Source: Chara braunii (lineage: Eukaryota > Streptophyta > Charophyceae > Charales > Characeae). From it: a stretch of DNA of 28,971 bases. The notes below the pieces were generated by a model, which was not told the origin of the DNA, ran no database searches, and was given only the letters and a program-made list of their open reading frames with translations. Below are positions 1-9,216 of this stretch, in pieces. Positions within the stretch are counted from its first letter, which is position 1. Every line of letters starts with the position of its first letter. Where the stretch lies: NCBI GenBank assembly GCA_003427395.1, contig BFEA01000081.1:2565710-2594680 (forward strand), in the 5' to 3' direction. A program made the position numbers and the translations under genes.

Positions 1-50
1 CGGGGACCCCTGATTGCATTGATAAGCCTTTATAAGAAAGGCTTGTGGGC

Positions 51-125
51 ACCTTGTGGGTAATATCAGATGAGCCCTTACCACCTTGTGGGCAATATCA
101 GATGAGCCCTTATCACCTTTTTGGG
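51..125. repeat. 32-bp tandem repeat, about 2.3 copies
   Basis: The unit beginning ACCTTGTGGG starts at 51 and again at 83, and a third partial copy starts at 115. The copies differ by one or two bases. No coding or regulatory meaning is visible. Confidence 0.8.
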
Positions 126-199
126 AAATAAGCCTTTCCTCTTATCATCACTCTCTACGACAGTTGAGGAAAAAAAAACATCATCGGAACTTGGTCGCT

Positions 200-552
200 T
201 TCTAACCCCTCTGTGCACCGAGCTGAGTACAACGTACCGGCATTGTCGTTGTATTTAAACTCGAAGTTGGCCCAAATTGAGCTACAGTGACGGTATGGTG
301 TCTGTATTCGGGTGAAGAAGGTTGTATCTGGACTCGAAATTGGCCGACATTCAGCTACTGTGATGGTATGGTGTCTGTATTCGGGTGAAGGTGGGTTATG
401 TAGGAAAAAATGTAAGATCGATCTCATCGGTCGGTCCAAATTTGACGACCTGTCTTCACCCGAATGGAACGGTGCTATTGTTTCTGTATGTAGACTGAAA
501 GTTGGTCCAAATACAAATACAGGTATGATTTTACCGCACGTTCTCTTCTTCA
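200..552. repeat. Cluster of TTCGGGTGAAG-ended repeat units
   Basis: A segment of about 57 bp running from TCGAAGTTGG to TTCGGGTGAAG occurs at 261-317 and again, diverged, at 334-390. An oppositely oriented end (CTTCACCCGAA) lies at 454-464, followed by a related core with GTTGGTCCAAATACA. The same ends and core recur at 1552-1659, 1777-1888, 2550-2644 and 9070-9151, so this is a dispersed family rather than a local duplication. The short open frames across it are not convincing genes. Confidence 0.6.
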
Positions 553-1224
553 CTGTCTGTTTGATTCGGAGGAATTATCCTCTCCGAGCGACGCGCCGCC
601 TCTATGTGCTGGTTGCAGCCATACCCTGAGTCCCGACCTTGTGCAATTCTTTTTTTTTTTTTTTTTCTCGTGCAATTCGTTGAATGCAGTTTAAACTTTA
701 TAGGCGTGGAATTCTCATCCAAAAAAAAAAGAAAAAAGAACGATGTTCTTGGCCCTCCCGTCGAGACTTTTGAGAAAATTTCTCTTGTCTGATTTCTTTT
801 TTTAAATTCTTAGCAAGCAATAAAAATCGATCATCTTTCCGTTTCTATGGTTCTCTTGTTTCGGAGCTCTTCTGGAAGAAGGGGGGAAAGCTACACCCCG
901 ACAGGGTGTCGCTTGGCATTTGAAAAAAAGCCCCAGGGGGGTGTAACTTGCCCCCCTCCCTTGTTCCATTTAACCCCGTCCACAATGTCACCTTCGGCCC
1001 GGGTGTTAATCGGAAAAAAAGGGGACGAGGGTGGCGTTGTGGATGGGATTAAATGGAAGAAGGGGGGGGTACGTAAGCTATACCCCCCCCCCCACCCCCC
1101 TTCCCCCTCCCTCCCTCTTCTGGGCCTATGGACGATTTCGATTGTAAGACGGAAATCAGAGTCCCAAACGCGTTTCTTTAGAAATTCTTTGAACGTCTTT
1201 GAATTTCGAACAATTTTCAGAATT
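553..1224. other. No gene seen; low-complexity DNA
   Basis: The stretch contains a T17 run at 650-666, A-rich tracts near 721-740, and G and C runs between about 1060 and 1105. An open frame crosses 847-1317 on the plus strand, but it is rich in homopolymer-encoded residues and runs into the following minisatellite. I do not call it. Confidence 0.6.
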
Positions 1225-1457
1225 CAAAGAAGTCCGAAGACAGAATTACGAAGATTCGAAGATCGAATTGCAAAGTTTCGAAGATCGAAGTGCGAAGTTT
1301 CGAAGATAGAAATGTGAAGATTCGAAGAGAGAACTGCGAACGTTCGAAGATAGAACTGCGAAGATTCGAAATAGAAATGCGAAGATTCGAAGATCAAAAT
1401 GCGATGATTCGAAGATAAAAATGCGAAGATTCGAAGATGGAAATGCGAATATTGAAG
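1225..1457. repeat. 22-bp minisatellite, about ten copies
   Basis: The unit is close to CGAAGATTCGAAGATAGAAATG, repeated with point changes. Each unit contains the self-complementary TTCGAA, so both strands read similarly. Because 22 is not a multiple of three, all frames stay partly open and create Ser/Phe/Arg-rich ORF artefacts on the minus strand. Confidence 0.8.
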
Positions 1458-1486
1458 GTAGTAGTAGTAGTAGTAGTAGTAGTAGA
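1457..1486. repeat. (GTA)n microsatellite
   Basis: About nine GTA/TAG triplets directly follow the 22-bp minisatellite. Confidence 0.9.
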
Positions 1487-1551
1487 CTACCACCTACCAT
1501 CTGGGGAAAAGCAGTCTCGTCCCTCAGCTCCCATCTTCCACGCTCTACGGT

Positions 1552-1659
1552 CTTCACCTGAATAGAACGCCCGGTCGTTATAGCCGTTGGTGGAGGCGGA
1601 ATGTCAGTCGCGATGCAGAGCTGTAAATGAATGACAGGGCGTTCTGTTTCCGGGGCAAG
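1552..1659. mobile_element. Short inverted-repeat (MITE-like) element
   Basis: The left arm reads CTTCACCTGAATAGAACGCC and continues to GTTATAGC. The right arm is an imperfect inverse, with AGGGCGTTCTGTTTC then GGGGCAAG. The element is about 108 bp with no coding capacity. Its arms match those of the elements at 1777-1888 and 9070-9151, which supports a dispersed non-autonomous family. No target-site duplication is evident by eye. Confidence 0.5.
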
Positions 1660-1776
1660 GTCCCATTTGCACGGATTAGGAGATCGCCGCCGTTGATCTC
1701 GGCTATCTACGGTCTCTCTCTCTTAATTCGTGCAAGTGGGACCTAGCACCATGTGAAGACACCGACTAATTTTTAC

Positions 1777-1888
1777 ATTACACGAATACTAGAACACCGC
1801 GGTTGTTATATAGCCCCGCGTATTGGGTCCAATTTTCAGTCTTGATACACAGGTGTAATGACCGAGCCTTCTTCTGTTCGGGTGAACG
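1777..1888. mobile_element. Short inverted-repeat (MITE-like) element, diverged copy
   Basis: The left end contains AGAACACCGCGG followed by TTATATAGC. The core GGGTCCAATTTTCAGTC is nearly the same as the core at 9070-9151, and the right end is TTCGGGTGAA. The arms are more decayed than in the 1552 copy. Confidence 0.45.
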
Positions 1889-1983
1889 AAAAGAATATAT
1901 GGTACTTTCATTGCTTTCCTTTTGCGAACGAAGATGAAAGGAAAGAAATTGGATTAAAGGCACCATGCCCTGCACAAGCCTAA

Positions 1984-2255
1984 TCAATAGAGCTTCATGT
2001 TCCTCACACCCTTCTTCCTCCCCTTCCTCTCTCTCTCATCCTTTGCTCCCTTTTTCCAAAGGGAACATAACTGAAAGAAGGTAGCATACTACTGTACACA
2101 ATCCTGAATAGGGCTTTACGTTCCTCACACCCTTCTCCTGTCTTTCTCTCTCTCGCTCTCTCTCTCTATCTCTCTGGCTCATCCTTTGCTCCCTTTTCCA
2201 AAAGCGGTGGACATAGTCGAAAGACGGTAAAGGGGACATAATGGGAAGACGGTAG
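1984..2255. repeat. Imperfect direct duplication with expanded CT tract
   Basis: Segments 1984-2085 and 2106-2255 share GTTCCTCACACCCTTCT, a CT-rich tract, CATCCTTTGCTCCC and a tail resembling GGACATAA...GAAGACGGTAG. The second copy has a longer (CT)n run at about 2145-2177. No coding function is seen. Confidence 0.65.
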
Positions 2256-2549
2256 TGTACGAGTACACTATATTTCAAAATACCGTACTTGTCCCTCGTC
2301 CCCCGGGCCATGGTCCCATTAGCAACGAGTGTTGCATTGAATGCCTGAATCTGGACGCGTTTGAGGACAGGAGCAGGAAATCGAGATCGAAATGCTTTTC
2401 TGTGTCTCTGCATTAAACATGGCCAGATTCAGGATTTCCATCCTATCCCCTTCGCTAGTGGGACCACGGCCCAGGTGTCCTTTTCCCTCTTCCAAAGAAG
2501 ATCGAAGAAAATGAAAGTGGGCATGGTGTATCCTCGCTCGGGTGTTGTT

Positions 2550-2644
2550 TTCACCCAACTTCAACGTACGGTCATTACTTCTGTGTAGACTCGAACTTGT
2601 GCTAAATACAGCTTTTTTTACTGACCGTACGTTGTGTTCGGGTG
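2550..2644. mobile_element. Short inverted-repeat (MITE-like) element with CACCC ends
   Basis: The arms TTCACCCAACTTCAACGTAC and, inverted, CTGACCGTACGTTGTG followed by TTCGGGTGG enclose a core with ACTCGAACTTGTGCTAAATA. The core resembles the units at 261-317 and about 489-520. A perfect inner arm, CGTACGGTCA against TGACCGTACG, would fold into a stable hairpin. Confidence 0.5.
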
Positions 2645-3016
2645 GACACAGGCTTAACCAGTGGGCAATGTGTTTTGTCACTCCTTCCTCAGACCTGTGT
2701 CGGCTTTTCTTTTCTTTTTTTTTGTCTTTTTTTTTTTTTCGTTTTTTTAATTTTGACCATTTCTCAATTTATCCGTGTCATCCTTGCGTAAGCCCTGGGC
2801 CCCTGTCGGCTTTTCTATCGGAAACCCTAACGCTATAATCGGACTCCCTTCTTCCCCTGAACGGAGCTTTTTTTTCTCTTTTTTTTTCTCTTTTTTTTGT
2901 TTTTTGTTTTTTTCTTTTTTCTTTTCGAACATATCATTTATGCATCCTGGTACTGAATGTATACGTGTATTTCCGCTCCGGACCGGACCGGACCGGACAA
3001 CGCGAGGGTAATCGTC
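2645..3016. other. No gene seen; T-rich low complexity and (CCGGA)n
   Basis: T-rich tracts lie at about 2700-2746 and 2868-2926. A short CCGGA repeat of four units lies at about 2979-2998. No gene is recognised. Confidence 0.7.
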
Positions 3017-3084
3017 GGTCGTGGGGATAACTCGCTGATATGTGGACAGGGGTCGTGGGGATAACTCGCTGATATGTGGACAGG
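3017..3084. repeat. 34-bp tandem repeat, two copies
   Basis: The unit starts GGTCGTGGGGATAACTCGCT and occurs at 3017 and 3051. A partial relative (CGCTGATATGTG) lies at about 3140. Confidence 0.8.
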
Positions 3085-3640
3085 AGTAGTTGTAGCCGTG
3101 GGTTGCGGTTTGAGTCTCAAGATGGCGACGAGTATACAGCCCGCTGATATGTGAATAGCTGTTCCGCTGACATCTTCAAGATAATGATGATATTGGTCGA
3201 TTAGAGCTGAACAGTAGAGAGCGTTTCTCTCTCGCGGACAACCTCCGAGAGAACAGCGCCGTCTGTCCATTATGTGAAGGCGTCATCCATTATTTGAAGT
3301 TGCGTGAATCTTCATTTCTTGCGTATTCGGCATGTGCCATTTGTTTATTCATTCAGGAGAAAATGTGAAAGCTTCGAGCACAAACGAACGTTAAAAAAAA
3401 AAGAAGAGAAGAAGAAAAAGAAAAGGGTGCGGGATACAAAGGGGCCTTAACCCTGAAATGGGTGGTATGGGTTTGAAAACTCTGCTTATTGCCATCGGCG
3501 TCTCAGGTGGAATTCTGATTTTTGAAACTTTTTAATATAATTCGATTTCATTTCATGTAGTAGTTCTCTCTGGACTCTTAACTCAGGTCCGCCGCATTTC
3601 AATGAAGTGTTTTGAAAGCAGAACTCGGGTTCGAGTCCAG
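3085..3640. other. No gene seen
   Basis: There is nothing beyond an A/G-rich tract at about 3390-3425 and an isolated Pol III B-box-like string GGTTCGAGTCC at 3628-3638. No matching A box was found. Confidence 0.5.
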
Positions 3641-3815
3641 ATGGGGACTCTATGAAATGAAATTGGAGGTATTGGAAGCAGAACTCGGGTTTTGCATCAT
3701 TTTGCATGAATGACATCAAATGTATTAAAACCAGCATGTATTCCATTTATTAATGAAATCAAATGTATTAAAACCAGCATGTAAAACCAGCAGAATTCGG
3801 GTTTTGCATCATTTT
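3641..3815. repeat. Local direct repeats
   Basis: AAATGTATTAAAACCAGCAT occurs twice (about 3717 and 3761). AGAA(C/T)TCGGGTTTTGCATC, continuing into ATTTTGC, also occurs twice (about 3680 and 3791). This looks like an old local duplication. Confidence 0.65.
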
Positions 3816-4535
3816 GCTCAGTGGACGTTCTTGTCCAGATCTGTCTGTGAATGAATGGCATACATGCTGGTGTTCTTCCATTTATTTCGTTGTGGGCTTT
3901 TATTGTAACCAGCATGTATTTTCAAACTGTGCATGTGATCCCTGCACAATGCGTGTGCTAATCTCTGTCTGTGTGTGCTCCAATCTTTTTGCGTTCTACT
4001 CTGTGTGTGTGTGTCGTCTTCGCCTTCTCTGTGATTGTTTGCTCTGAAGGGTTCATTGGATTTGTGACACTTTTTTTTTTTTTTTTTTTTTGTGTGAAAA
4101 TGCTGGATGCGCGGGGTAACGATCTCGGGGCCTCCTGCATGCTCTCACTCTTTTTTTTATTTGGACATACGGGTACGCACTTCGGCCGTGTCAACTCGTC
4201 TTCGCCTGCTAAGACGGGTTTCCCACCACGCACCCTTGGATCTTCAGAGACAGTATTGGCTACGAATTGGAACATGACTCCAAGGCAGAAGTTGCTAGTA
4301 TTGTTATTTTACATAAAGTATATTTTTTTCGGGTTTTTTTGGGAACTTCATTTTTTAATAAATATTTTTGATGTTTGCATTCGGAGGGTTTTGGGCGCTT
4401 GTTCGTGTTCGCCCCCCGCCCCCCCCCCCTTCTTCCAAAAAGAGCCAAATAATCCGGCTGGATCTCTCTGCCTTCGCCCTTTGAGAATAAAAAACAAAAC
4501 CTCTGCCCGGATTTTGGTGTGCTGTGTGGGTTGGA
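3816..4535. other. No gene seen; T21 run
   Basis: The stretch contains a TG-rich segment at 3950-4010, a T21 homopolymer at 4071-4091 and a C-rich run at about 4413-4429. A long plus-strand open frame (3971-4792) crosses the homopolymer and has no recognisable domain. I treat it as chance. Confidence 0.6.
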
Positions 4536-4990
4536 CGTGGTTTTGCAATCTTAAACCACCGGTATCTATCTATCCGGAAGCCAACCGGGAACGGCAGCCA
4601 CCATTGGTACAATCCATTGGCAGTCATTTTTCATTTCTGGCCTCCGAAACTGGCCCCGGCCGAAATATGGGAAAGGTACTGGTGGCTTCAAAGCCATCAG
4701 AACCTCCGAAGCACTTTTCTCCGAATGGGCTGCCCGTTAAAAGAAAACTAACCGGTGCGGGGCTCTGTTTGGCGTGCGGCTTACGCCGGTAGCCATTGTG
4801 GTCGGCGGCCGAGCCGTGAAACGTACTCGGGAAACGTACTCGGGGTTTAAACCACGAGTACCTACCGCATTTTTTGCCCTCCTGGGCGTTGAATGAATTT
4901 GGATAGGAGGGCCAGGGTGATTGGGCTTCTCCGTCTACTGCTGCCCCAACCGGGGGGTACTGTTGGTGGTTTCAAAACCACCACACTCTC
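4536..4990. repeat. Cluster of GGTGGTTT/AAACCACC palindromic elements
   Basis: AAACCACCGGTA lies at about 4553 and AAGGTACTGGTGGCTTCAAA at about 4674. A 26-bp near-perfect palindrome at 4836-4861 (GTACTCGGGGTTTAAACCAC, then GAGTAC) has one mismatched pair. A hairpin TGGTGGTTTCAAAACCACCA lies at 4965-4984. These are the same ends as the longer elements at 6290-6444 and 8408-8565. Confidence 0.55.
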
Positions 4991-5429
4991 TCTGCAACAG
5001 TCAAAAACTGACTTTCAGGCACCTTCGGAAGCCCGAAGGCACTAAGAGAGGTGGCGATTAAAGGGAAAAAAAAGAAAAAGGATGGAAACGTGAAGTTCAG
5101 TTATTTTTTAGGGTTTGAAGAATGCTCCAAAAAATCTGAAAAAAATCTGAAAATTGGAAGGTTGGTAAATTAGGTCCCCTGATATTTCCAGGAAAAAAAA
5201 AAAGGGAACGAAAACGTCGTTGAGACCGGGGCAAAAGTTATCACAATGGCTGTTCGTTTTTTTTTTTTTTTCTTTTTCTTCATTTCGCCGTGCCATGTGT
5301 CGGCCATGGGCGGAGAAGTGCTCAGACGTTGTGTGCCCAAAATAATGTGCCAAAACTCTGAAAAAGAGGCAGCTTGTATTCTTTAGGTGCTGATTTTTCA
5401 AAAAAAAAAAAAGAGGAGGTTGATGAATA
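4991..5429. other. No gene seen
   Basis: The stretch holds a small GCCTTCGGAAGCCCGAAGGC-like inverted repeat near 5020 and several A or T runs. No coding similarity is recognised. Confidence 0.5.
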
Positions 5430-5625
5430 CAGACCTGTGCTCAGTGGGTACACCCATGAGCTGTTGAAATACAGACCAGGTCCTGTGTTCGAATCCAGAT
5501 GATGGAACTTGATGAATACAAACCAACTACTAATGAATTGTTTGGGGCCGGTCAGGTCAATGACAATATCTCAAGGCCGTCGCCCTTTATAATAAACACA
5601 AAAAAAAAAAGAAAAAAGAAAGGAG
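5430..5625 (+). mobile_element. tRNA-derived SINE-like retroposon
   Basis: A Pol III A box-like string, TGTGCTCAGTGGGTA, lies at 5436-5450. A B box, TGTTCGAATCC, follows at 5486-5496, at a tRNA-like distance. After about 90 bp of unrelated body, the element ends in ATAATAAACAC and an A-rich tail at 5601-5621. This order (tRNA-like head, body, A tail) is that of a SINE. Direct repeats of TTGATGAATACA lie around the tRNA-like part (5420 and 5509), so an alternative reading is a smaller retroposed tRNA-like unit. It is not a functional tRNA gene by eye. Confidence 0.5.
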
Positions 5626-6289
5626 GTTAGAATAAGACTTCCAAAACTGCTAAAACGTTTGCGTGCCAAACTGATAGTGTTCGTTATATTTGTTAACTTT
5701 GTCCAGGACTGTGCTACTGGCAGCCCTGATGAAGTGCTGCTGCCGCCTCGCTTTATTTATTTTTTATTTTATTTTATTTTATTTTATTTTGTGTTTTTTG
5801 GGAAAGGTGACAACAATTTTGTATTCCTGAGAAATGGATCGAGGCCGGGGTACTCACTATTCAACCCAGTAGAGCTGGAGCCATTACCCAGTTGGCCCAG
5901 GGGCTAATGGTGGAAAGGGGAAGCAGGTCTGGCGCGCCCATGCGGAAGAGTTTTTTGCGTCTGGGCGAGCGAAAGTTTGCTAATCTTCTGTGTATCGTTC
6001 GGATCATGACGGATGCACCCCAAAGGACTATAATCTATTTTGTGCATTCCAAGTCCTTTTTGTACGTTTTTGGTCTGTAATAATATCGTTGCAATTGTAG
6101 TGTGTGCATGTGCCAAAGAGCTCTGACCGTCCAGTAGTACTGTGCTTTGCATAGAGAGAAGTGCTGTGTTAAACAGTGATCGAAAAAGCACAACTGTTGG
6201 GCAAGCAATCCAAAAGTTTTTATTTTTGTCTACGTTGGATTTCAGAGATATAATAACAGTAACTGTTGAGCTTGCTGGCCCCCAGATGA
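5626..6289. other. No gene seen; (TTTTA)n
   Basis: A TTTTA-type microsatellite lies at about 5758-5790. The remaining sequence is without recognisable genes. Confidence 0.55.
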
Positions 6290-6444
6290 TTAAACCACCA
6301 GTACTTAGTAGAGTTGTGCCTGTTACCGCGCCACAATTTTAGGAAACTAACGTGCTACTACAGGAGCGCCCCAATTCATCAGACTAGAAACGTTTCTATT
6401 CTAATTTTCTGCGGTCGATAGCTGGGCCAAGTACTGGTGGTTAA
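6290..6444. mobile_element. MITE-like element with ACCACCAGTACTT terminal inverted repeats
   Basis: The left end is TTAAACCACCAGTACTT (6290-6306). The right end is AAGTACTGGTGGTTAA (6429-6444), its inverse apart from one base. The body is about 155 bp and aligns along its length with 8408-8565, sharing GTTGTGCC, TTTTAGGAAAC, ACTAGAAACGTTTCT and GCTGGGCCAAGTACTGGTGG. It has no coding capacity. The terminal inverted repeats, size and dispersed copies fit a non-autonomous DNA transposon. The terminal TTAA could be part of the ends or a target duplication. Confidence 0.65.
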
Positions 6445-6473
6445 TATATTTTTTTGTTATGCTCATTGCGACT

Positions 6474-6545
6474 CCTATTCATCCGACTAGAAATGTTTCT
6501 ACTCTATTTTTTTCGCGGTCGATAGATGGGCCAAGTACTTGTGGT
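6474..6545. mobile_element. Partial copy of the ACCACC-ended MITE-like element
   Basis: Only the right half is present: ACTAGAAATGTTTCT, then CGGTCGATAGATGGGCCAAG and TACTTGTGGTTA. It lies about 30 bp beyond the full copy at 6290-6444 and is followed by a T run. Confidence 0.6.
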
Positions 6546-7258
6546 TATTTTTTTTTTTTTTTTTTGTAATGCTCATTGGGACTCCCATCACCATTCATGG
6601 AGCATTCAGCCACATAGGGTTGCAATGGGCAGGCAGGTTCTTTGTGTGTATCTACAATACGACCGAGTAGAGTGATTGTTTGGGTTGGGTAGTTACTGAT
6701 GGGGTTGTGAAGCAGAGAAAGGTGGTCGTTCGTTTGGAGTCCCCTCGCCGTTTCCTATGCTCCTGCCCTGAATCTCTCTCTCTCTCACACACACACACGT
6801 ACAACACACACACACGCATACACACACACACGCACGCACGCACGCACTCACATGCCCGCCGTGGCGGATCTCTAGTTTTCTTCAACCTGTATTTTCGGTA
6901 CACCACTTTTTCCTTTTTGAAAATGGCGACGACCTTGAGAAATCATCATTGAACTGACCGACCCCCAGGCAAATCAAAGTGATTTTACTCTGGTTGTCTG
7001 ATTGTATCTAGCTTCGAACTTGGCTCTGTATTTCAACAGTTCGTTGCAGCTCGTTTTGTTTGATCTCCTCCTCCTGTCTCTCCTCCCACCCGTCGTTGCC
7101 TTCCTCCTTGTAGCGATCCTTTTCCTACCACTCCTGTTCTTCGTTCACCTCCTCCTGCTCGTCATCTTCCCCCCTCCTCCTCCTTGCACTCGTCCTCGTG
7201 GTTTGTTGTCCTCCCCTCGGTCCACGACTCTCCCGGATACATGAAAGGCAAAAAATAC
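6546..7258. other. No gene seen; (CT)n/(CA)n microsatellite
   Basis: A compound CT, CA and CGCA microsatellite occupies about 6774-6853. CT/TCC-rich sequence at about 7055-7205 gives leucine/proline-rich open frames that are not credible genes. Confidence 0.65.
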
Positions 7259-7490
7259 GGCAATATATCTTTCCATGTTCTAGCGCAGGATTCAGTCTCG
7301 CTTTGCACACTCGGAGAGTAGGGTGTGATACGCTTCAAAACTCCAGGCTGCGCTCCACTACTCACCACATGCACAAAAGGGAAAACAATGTGGCAATGTA
7401 TGTTTCCTTGTTCTAGCGCAGGATTCAGTCTGAGACTATCTTTGCGCATTCTGCGTCCCAGTGCACACTCTCAACGCGCACATGCACAAA
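7259..7490. repeat. Tandem duplication with a period of about 132 bp
   Basis: GGCAATATATCTTTCC...GTTCTAGCGCAGGATTCAGT at 7259 recurs at 7391 as GGCAATGTATGTTTCC with the same continuation. CACATGCACAAAAGG near 7367 also recurs near 7480. Confidence 0.75.
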
Positions 7491-7526
7491 AGGTTGGCGT
7501 CCAAGGGAAACTGCGCTGTGCCCGTT

Positions 7527-7591
7527 GTTGCTGTGTACTCGTATTCAAACATTTCGAAACTGCCCTGCTCGTATGCAAACATTTCGAAACT
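7527..7591. repeat. 30-bp tandem repeat, two copies
   Basis: CTCGTATTCAAACATTTCGA is followed by AACTGCCCTG and then a near-identical copy (CTCGTATGCAAACATTTCGA). An (AAAC)n run lies further on at about 7680-7704. Confidence 0.8.
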
Positions 7592-7828
7592 GCCCCGCCA
7601 GCCGTTACTGCCTTCCACCTTGATTTTTCTTGGGGCCAAGCGTGACGCGAGTCCCGCTTTTACTTCTAGTAGGATTAGGAAAACAAACAAACAAACAAAC
7701 AAACAATGTTTTCAGATATGTTTATTAATTCGTTTCTACGATTCACCATGACATCACCACTGCCTTTCAGAGTGGAAGGTGAAGTCGTGAATATAACCTC
7801 TACTACGCTGGTTTTTGGAGGCCGGGTG

Positions 7829-7896
7829 GCATGGGACCATGCCACGGGACCGAAAGGCGTGGTCCTGTGGCGTAGTCCCGTCGCGTGGTCCCGTGA
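7829..7896. repeat. Interleaved inverted repeats around CGTGGTCCC
   Basis: A 20-bp hairpin, GTGGCATGG/CCATGCCAC with a 2-base loop, is followed by GGGACC and GGTCC(C) strings that can pair with each other several ways (CGTGGTCC, GTAGTCCCGTC, GCGTGGTCCCGTG). No gene or known RNA is recognised. Confidence 0.5.
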
Positions 7897-8164
7897 TGGC
7901 AGCCAAACAAAATAAAAAGGTTCCAATTGCGCTTTGGCGAAGTTTGGCGTGCAGTTCTACTTCCCTTTGGCGAAAAAAAGACTCGGAGGTTGTGGTGGTT
8001 AAAACTTTAAACAACCAATACACCCAGGCGGCGTGCGGGCCCCTTGCTGCGAGCCAAGGTTTTCTGAACCGCCGGGTACACCTTTTTCTTTTTTGGTTGA
8101 CCTCCTGTCATCGGCAGGCCGAGCCTCCGAAACTTTTGTCGGCTACGAGTTTCTTTTTTTCAGC
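7897..8164. other. No gene seen
   Basis: The stretch contains GTGGTGGTTAAAACTTTAAA at about 7993, a distant relative of the ACCACC palindrome family, but no coding sequence that I recognise. Confidence 0.4.
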
Positions 8165-8420
8165 AAGGCTGGGGCCGTGTACTGGCAGTTTGAGCCATGA
8201 GTAACCCCGGGTCTGGTGGCCTGCTCGCCAATATTTCCTGAGCCGCTGGCGGCACACCTTTTTTCGTTCGGTGCCAGCACCACCAGCTATTGTGGTTCCA
8301 TATCCGAAAGCTCCGTAGGCTATGGAAGATTCGTAGCCGCCGAAAGTTTCGTAGGCGATGAAAGATTTACTGACAAGGCTGGGAGCCTGGGGCCGTGTAC
8401 TGGTTGTTTGAACCACCGGT
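8165..8420. repeat. Two GGGGCCGTGTACTGG junctions of the ACCACC family
   Basis: GGGGCCGTGTACTGGCAGTT followed by TGAGCC (about 8171) and GGGGCCGTGTACTGGTTGTT followed by TGAACCACCGGTAC (about 8391) are near-palindromes. One element end abuts an inverted end. The second leads directly into the full element at 8408. Confidence 0.5.
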
Positions 8421-8565
8421 ACTTCCTAAAGTTGTGCCCATTAACATGCCACAGTTTTAGGAAACATACGGGACACTGCGGGAGCGTCCAAATTCATCCA
8501 ACTAGAAACGTTTCTAGTCTTTTATTTTGCACGGCCGATAGCTGGGCCAAGTACTGGTGGTTTAA
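8408..8565. mobile_element. MITE-like element, second full copy
   Basis: The left end is TTGAACCACCGGTACTT and the right end AAGTACTGGTGGTTTAA, again inverted with few mismatches. The body aligns with 6290-6444 throughout. The copies are clearly diverged, which argues for separate old insertions rather than a recent duplication. Confidence 0.65.
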
Positions 8566-9069
8566 TTGTTTTTTAAATTTCCTCTTAAAAAGTATAGGGT
8601 GTTGTAGAGGCCAGTCGCTAGGCCCACGGTGATTACCAGGAGCGGTCAGTCACGGTTGTCCTGAGTAGACGAGGCCGCCACCCATCCCATCCTGGTGTCG
8701 ATACTCCCATCCTCGTGTCGATACTCTCTATCCCACCCCTTACCTCAAGTGTGACCAGCACTCAGGATCATCATTACCTTAGTACCGGTATCGAGGGCAA
8801 CTTGGACTGAACAGCAGTGGCAGCTTCCAAAGGTCGTCATGACCCAGCCCTGGTGGAAGCGGAATTGAACGGTCACACCTCCTAAAAACCGGTGGTCTGT
8901 TAAAAAAAGAAAAAAAAAAATCATGAATATTAGGGGCCCAGCCTTGTCGTGCAGGAACTTTGGACGCTCAAGCAATCTTCAACTAGCCTCTTTAAGTCCT
9001 AATGAGAGGGTCTGCCTGATAAGCAGACACAGACCGCAGGATGAGGCAGCTGTCGCACTCGGACACATC
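8566..9069. other. No gene seen
   Basis: A 23-bp repeat (ATCCT(G/C)GTGTCGATACTC) occurs twice at about 8692-8737. The rest shows no recognisable gene. Confidence 0.5.
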
Positions 9070-9151
9070 CCACTGCCGTTCATTATAGCCGTATCTGGTG
9101 CAATTTTCAGTCCAGACAGAGCTATAATGAGCGGTGTTCTATTCGGGTGAA
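9070..9151. mobile_element. Short inverted-repeat element (TTCGGGTGAAG family)
   Basis: CCGTTCATTATAGC and the inverse GCTATAATGAGCGG enclose the core GGTGCAATTTTCAGTC. The right side continues to TGTTCTATTCGGGTGAAG, matching the ends of the elements at 1552 and 1777. The left outer arm seems truncated. Confidence 0.55.
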
Positions 9152-9216
9152 GACTCCGAAGACTGTGGCCAGAGCGACTTACATCCCTGCCCATCGTCGA
9201 GAACCAGATCAAGAAG

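Noticed and set aside
847-1317. Plus-strand open frame of 156 codons
   Set aside because: It is built from G/C homopolymers, Pro/Gly tracts and the 22-bp minisatellite.
3628-3638. Good Pol III B box (GGTTCGAGTCC) suggesting a tRNA or SINE
   Set aside because: No A box at the right distance, no foldable arms and no tail.
3971-4792. Plus-strand open frame of 273 codons
   Set aside because: It crosses a T21 run giving a Phe tract and shows no domain, and its codon composition looks random. It also overlaps palindromic repeat elements.
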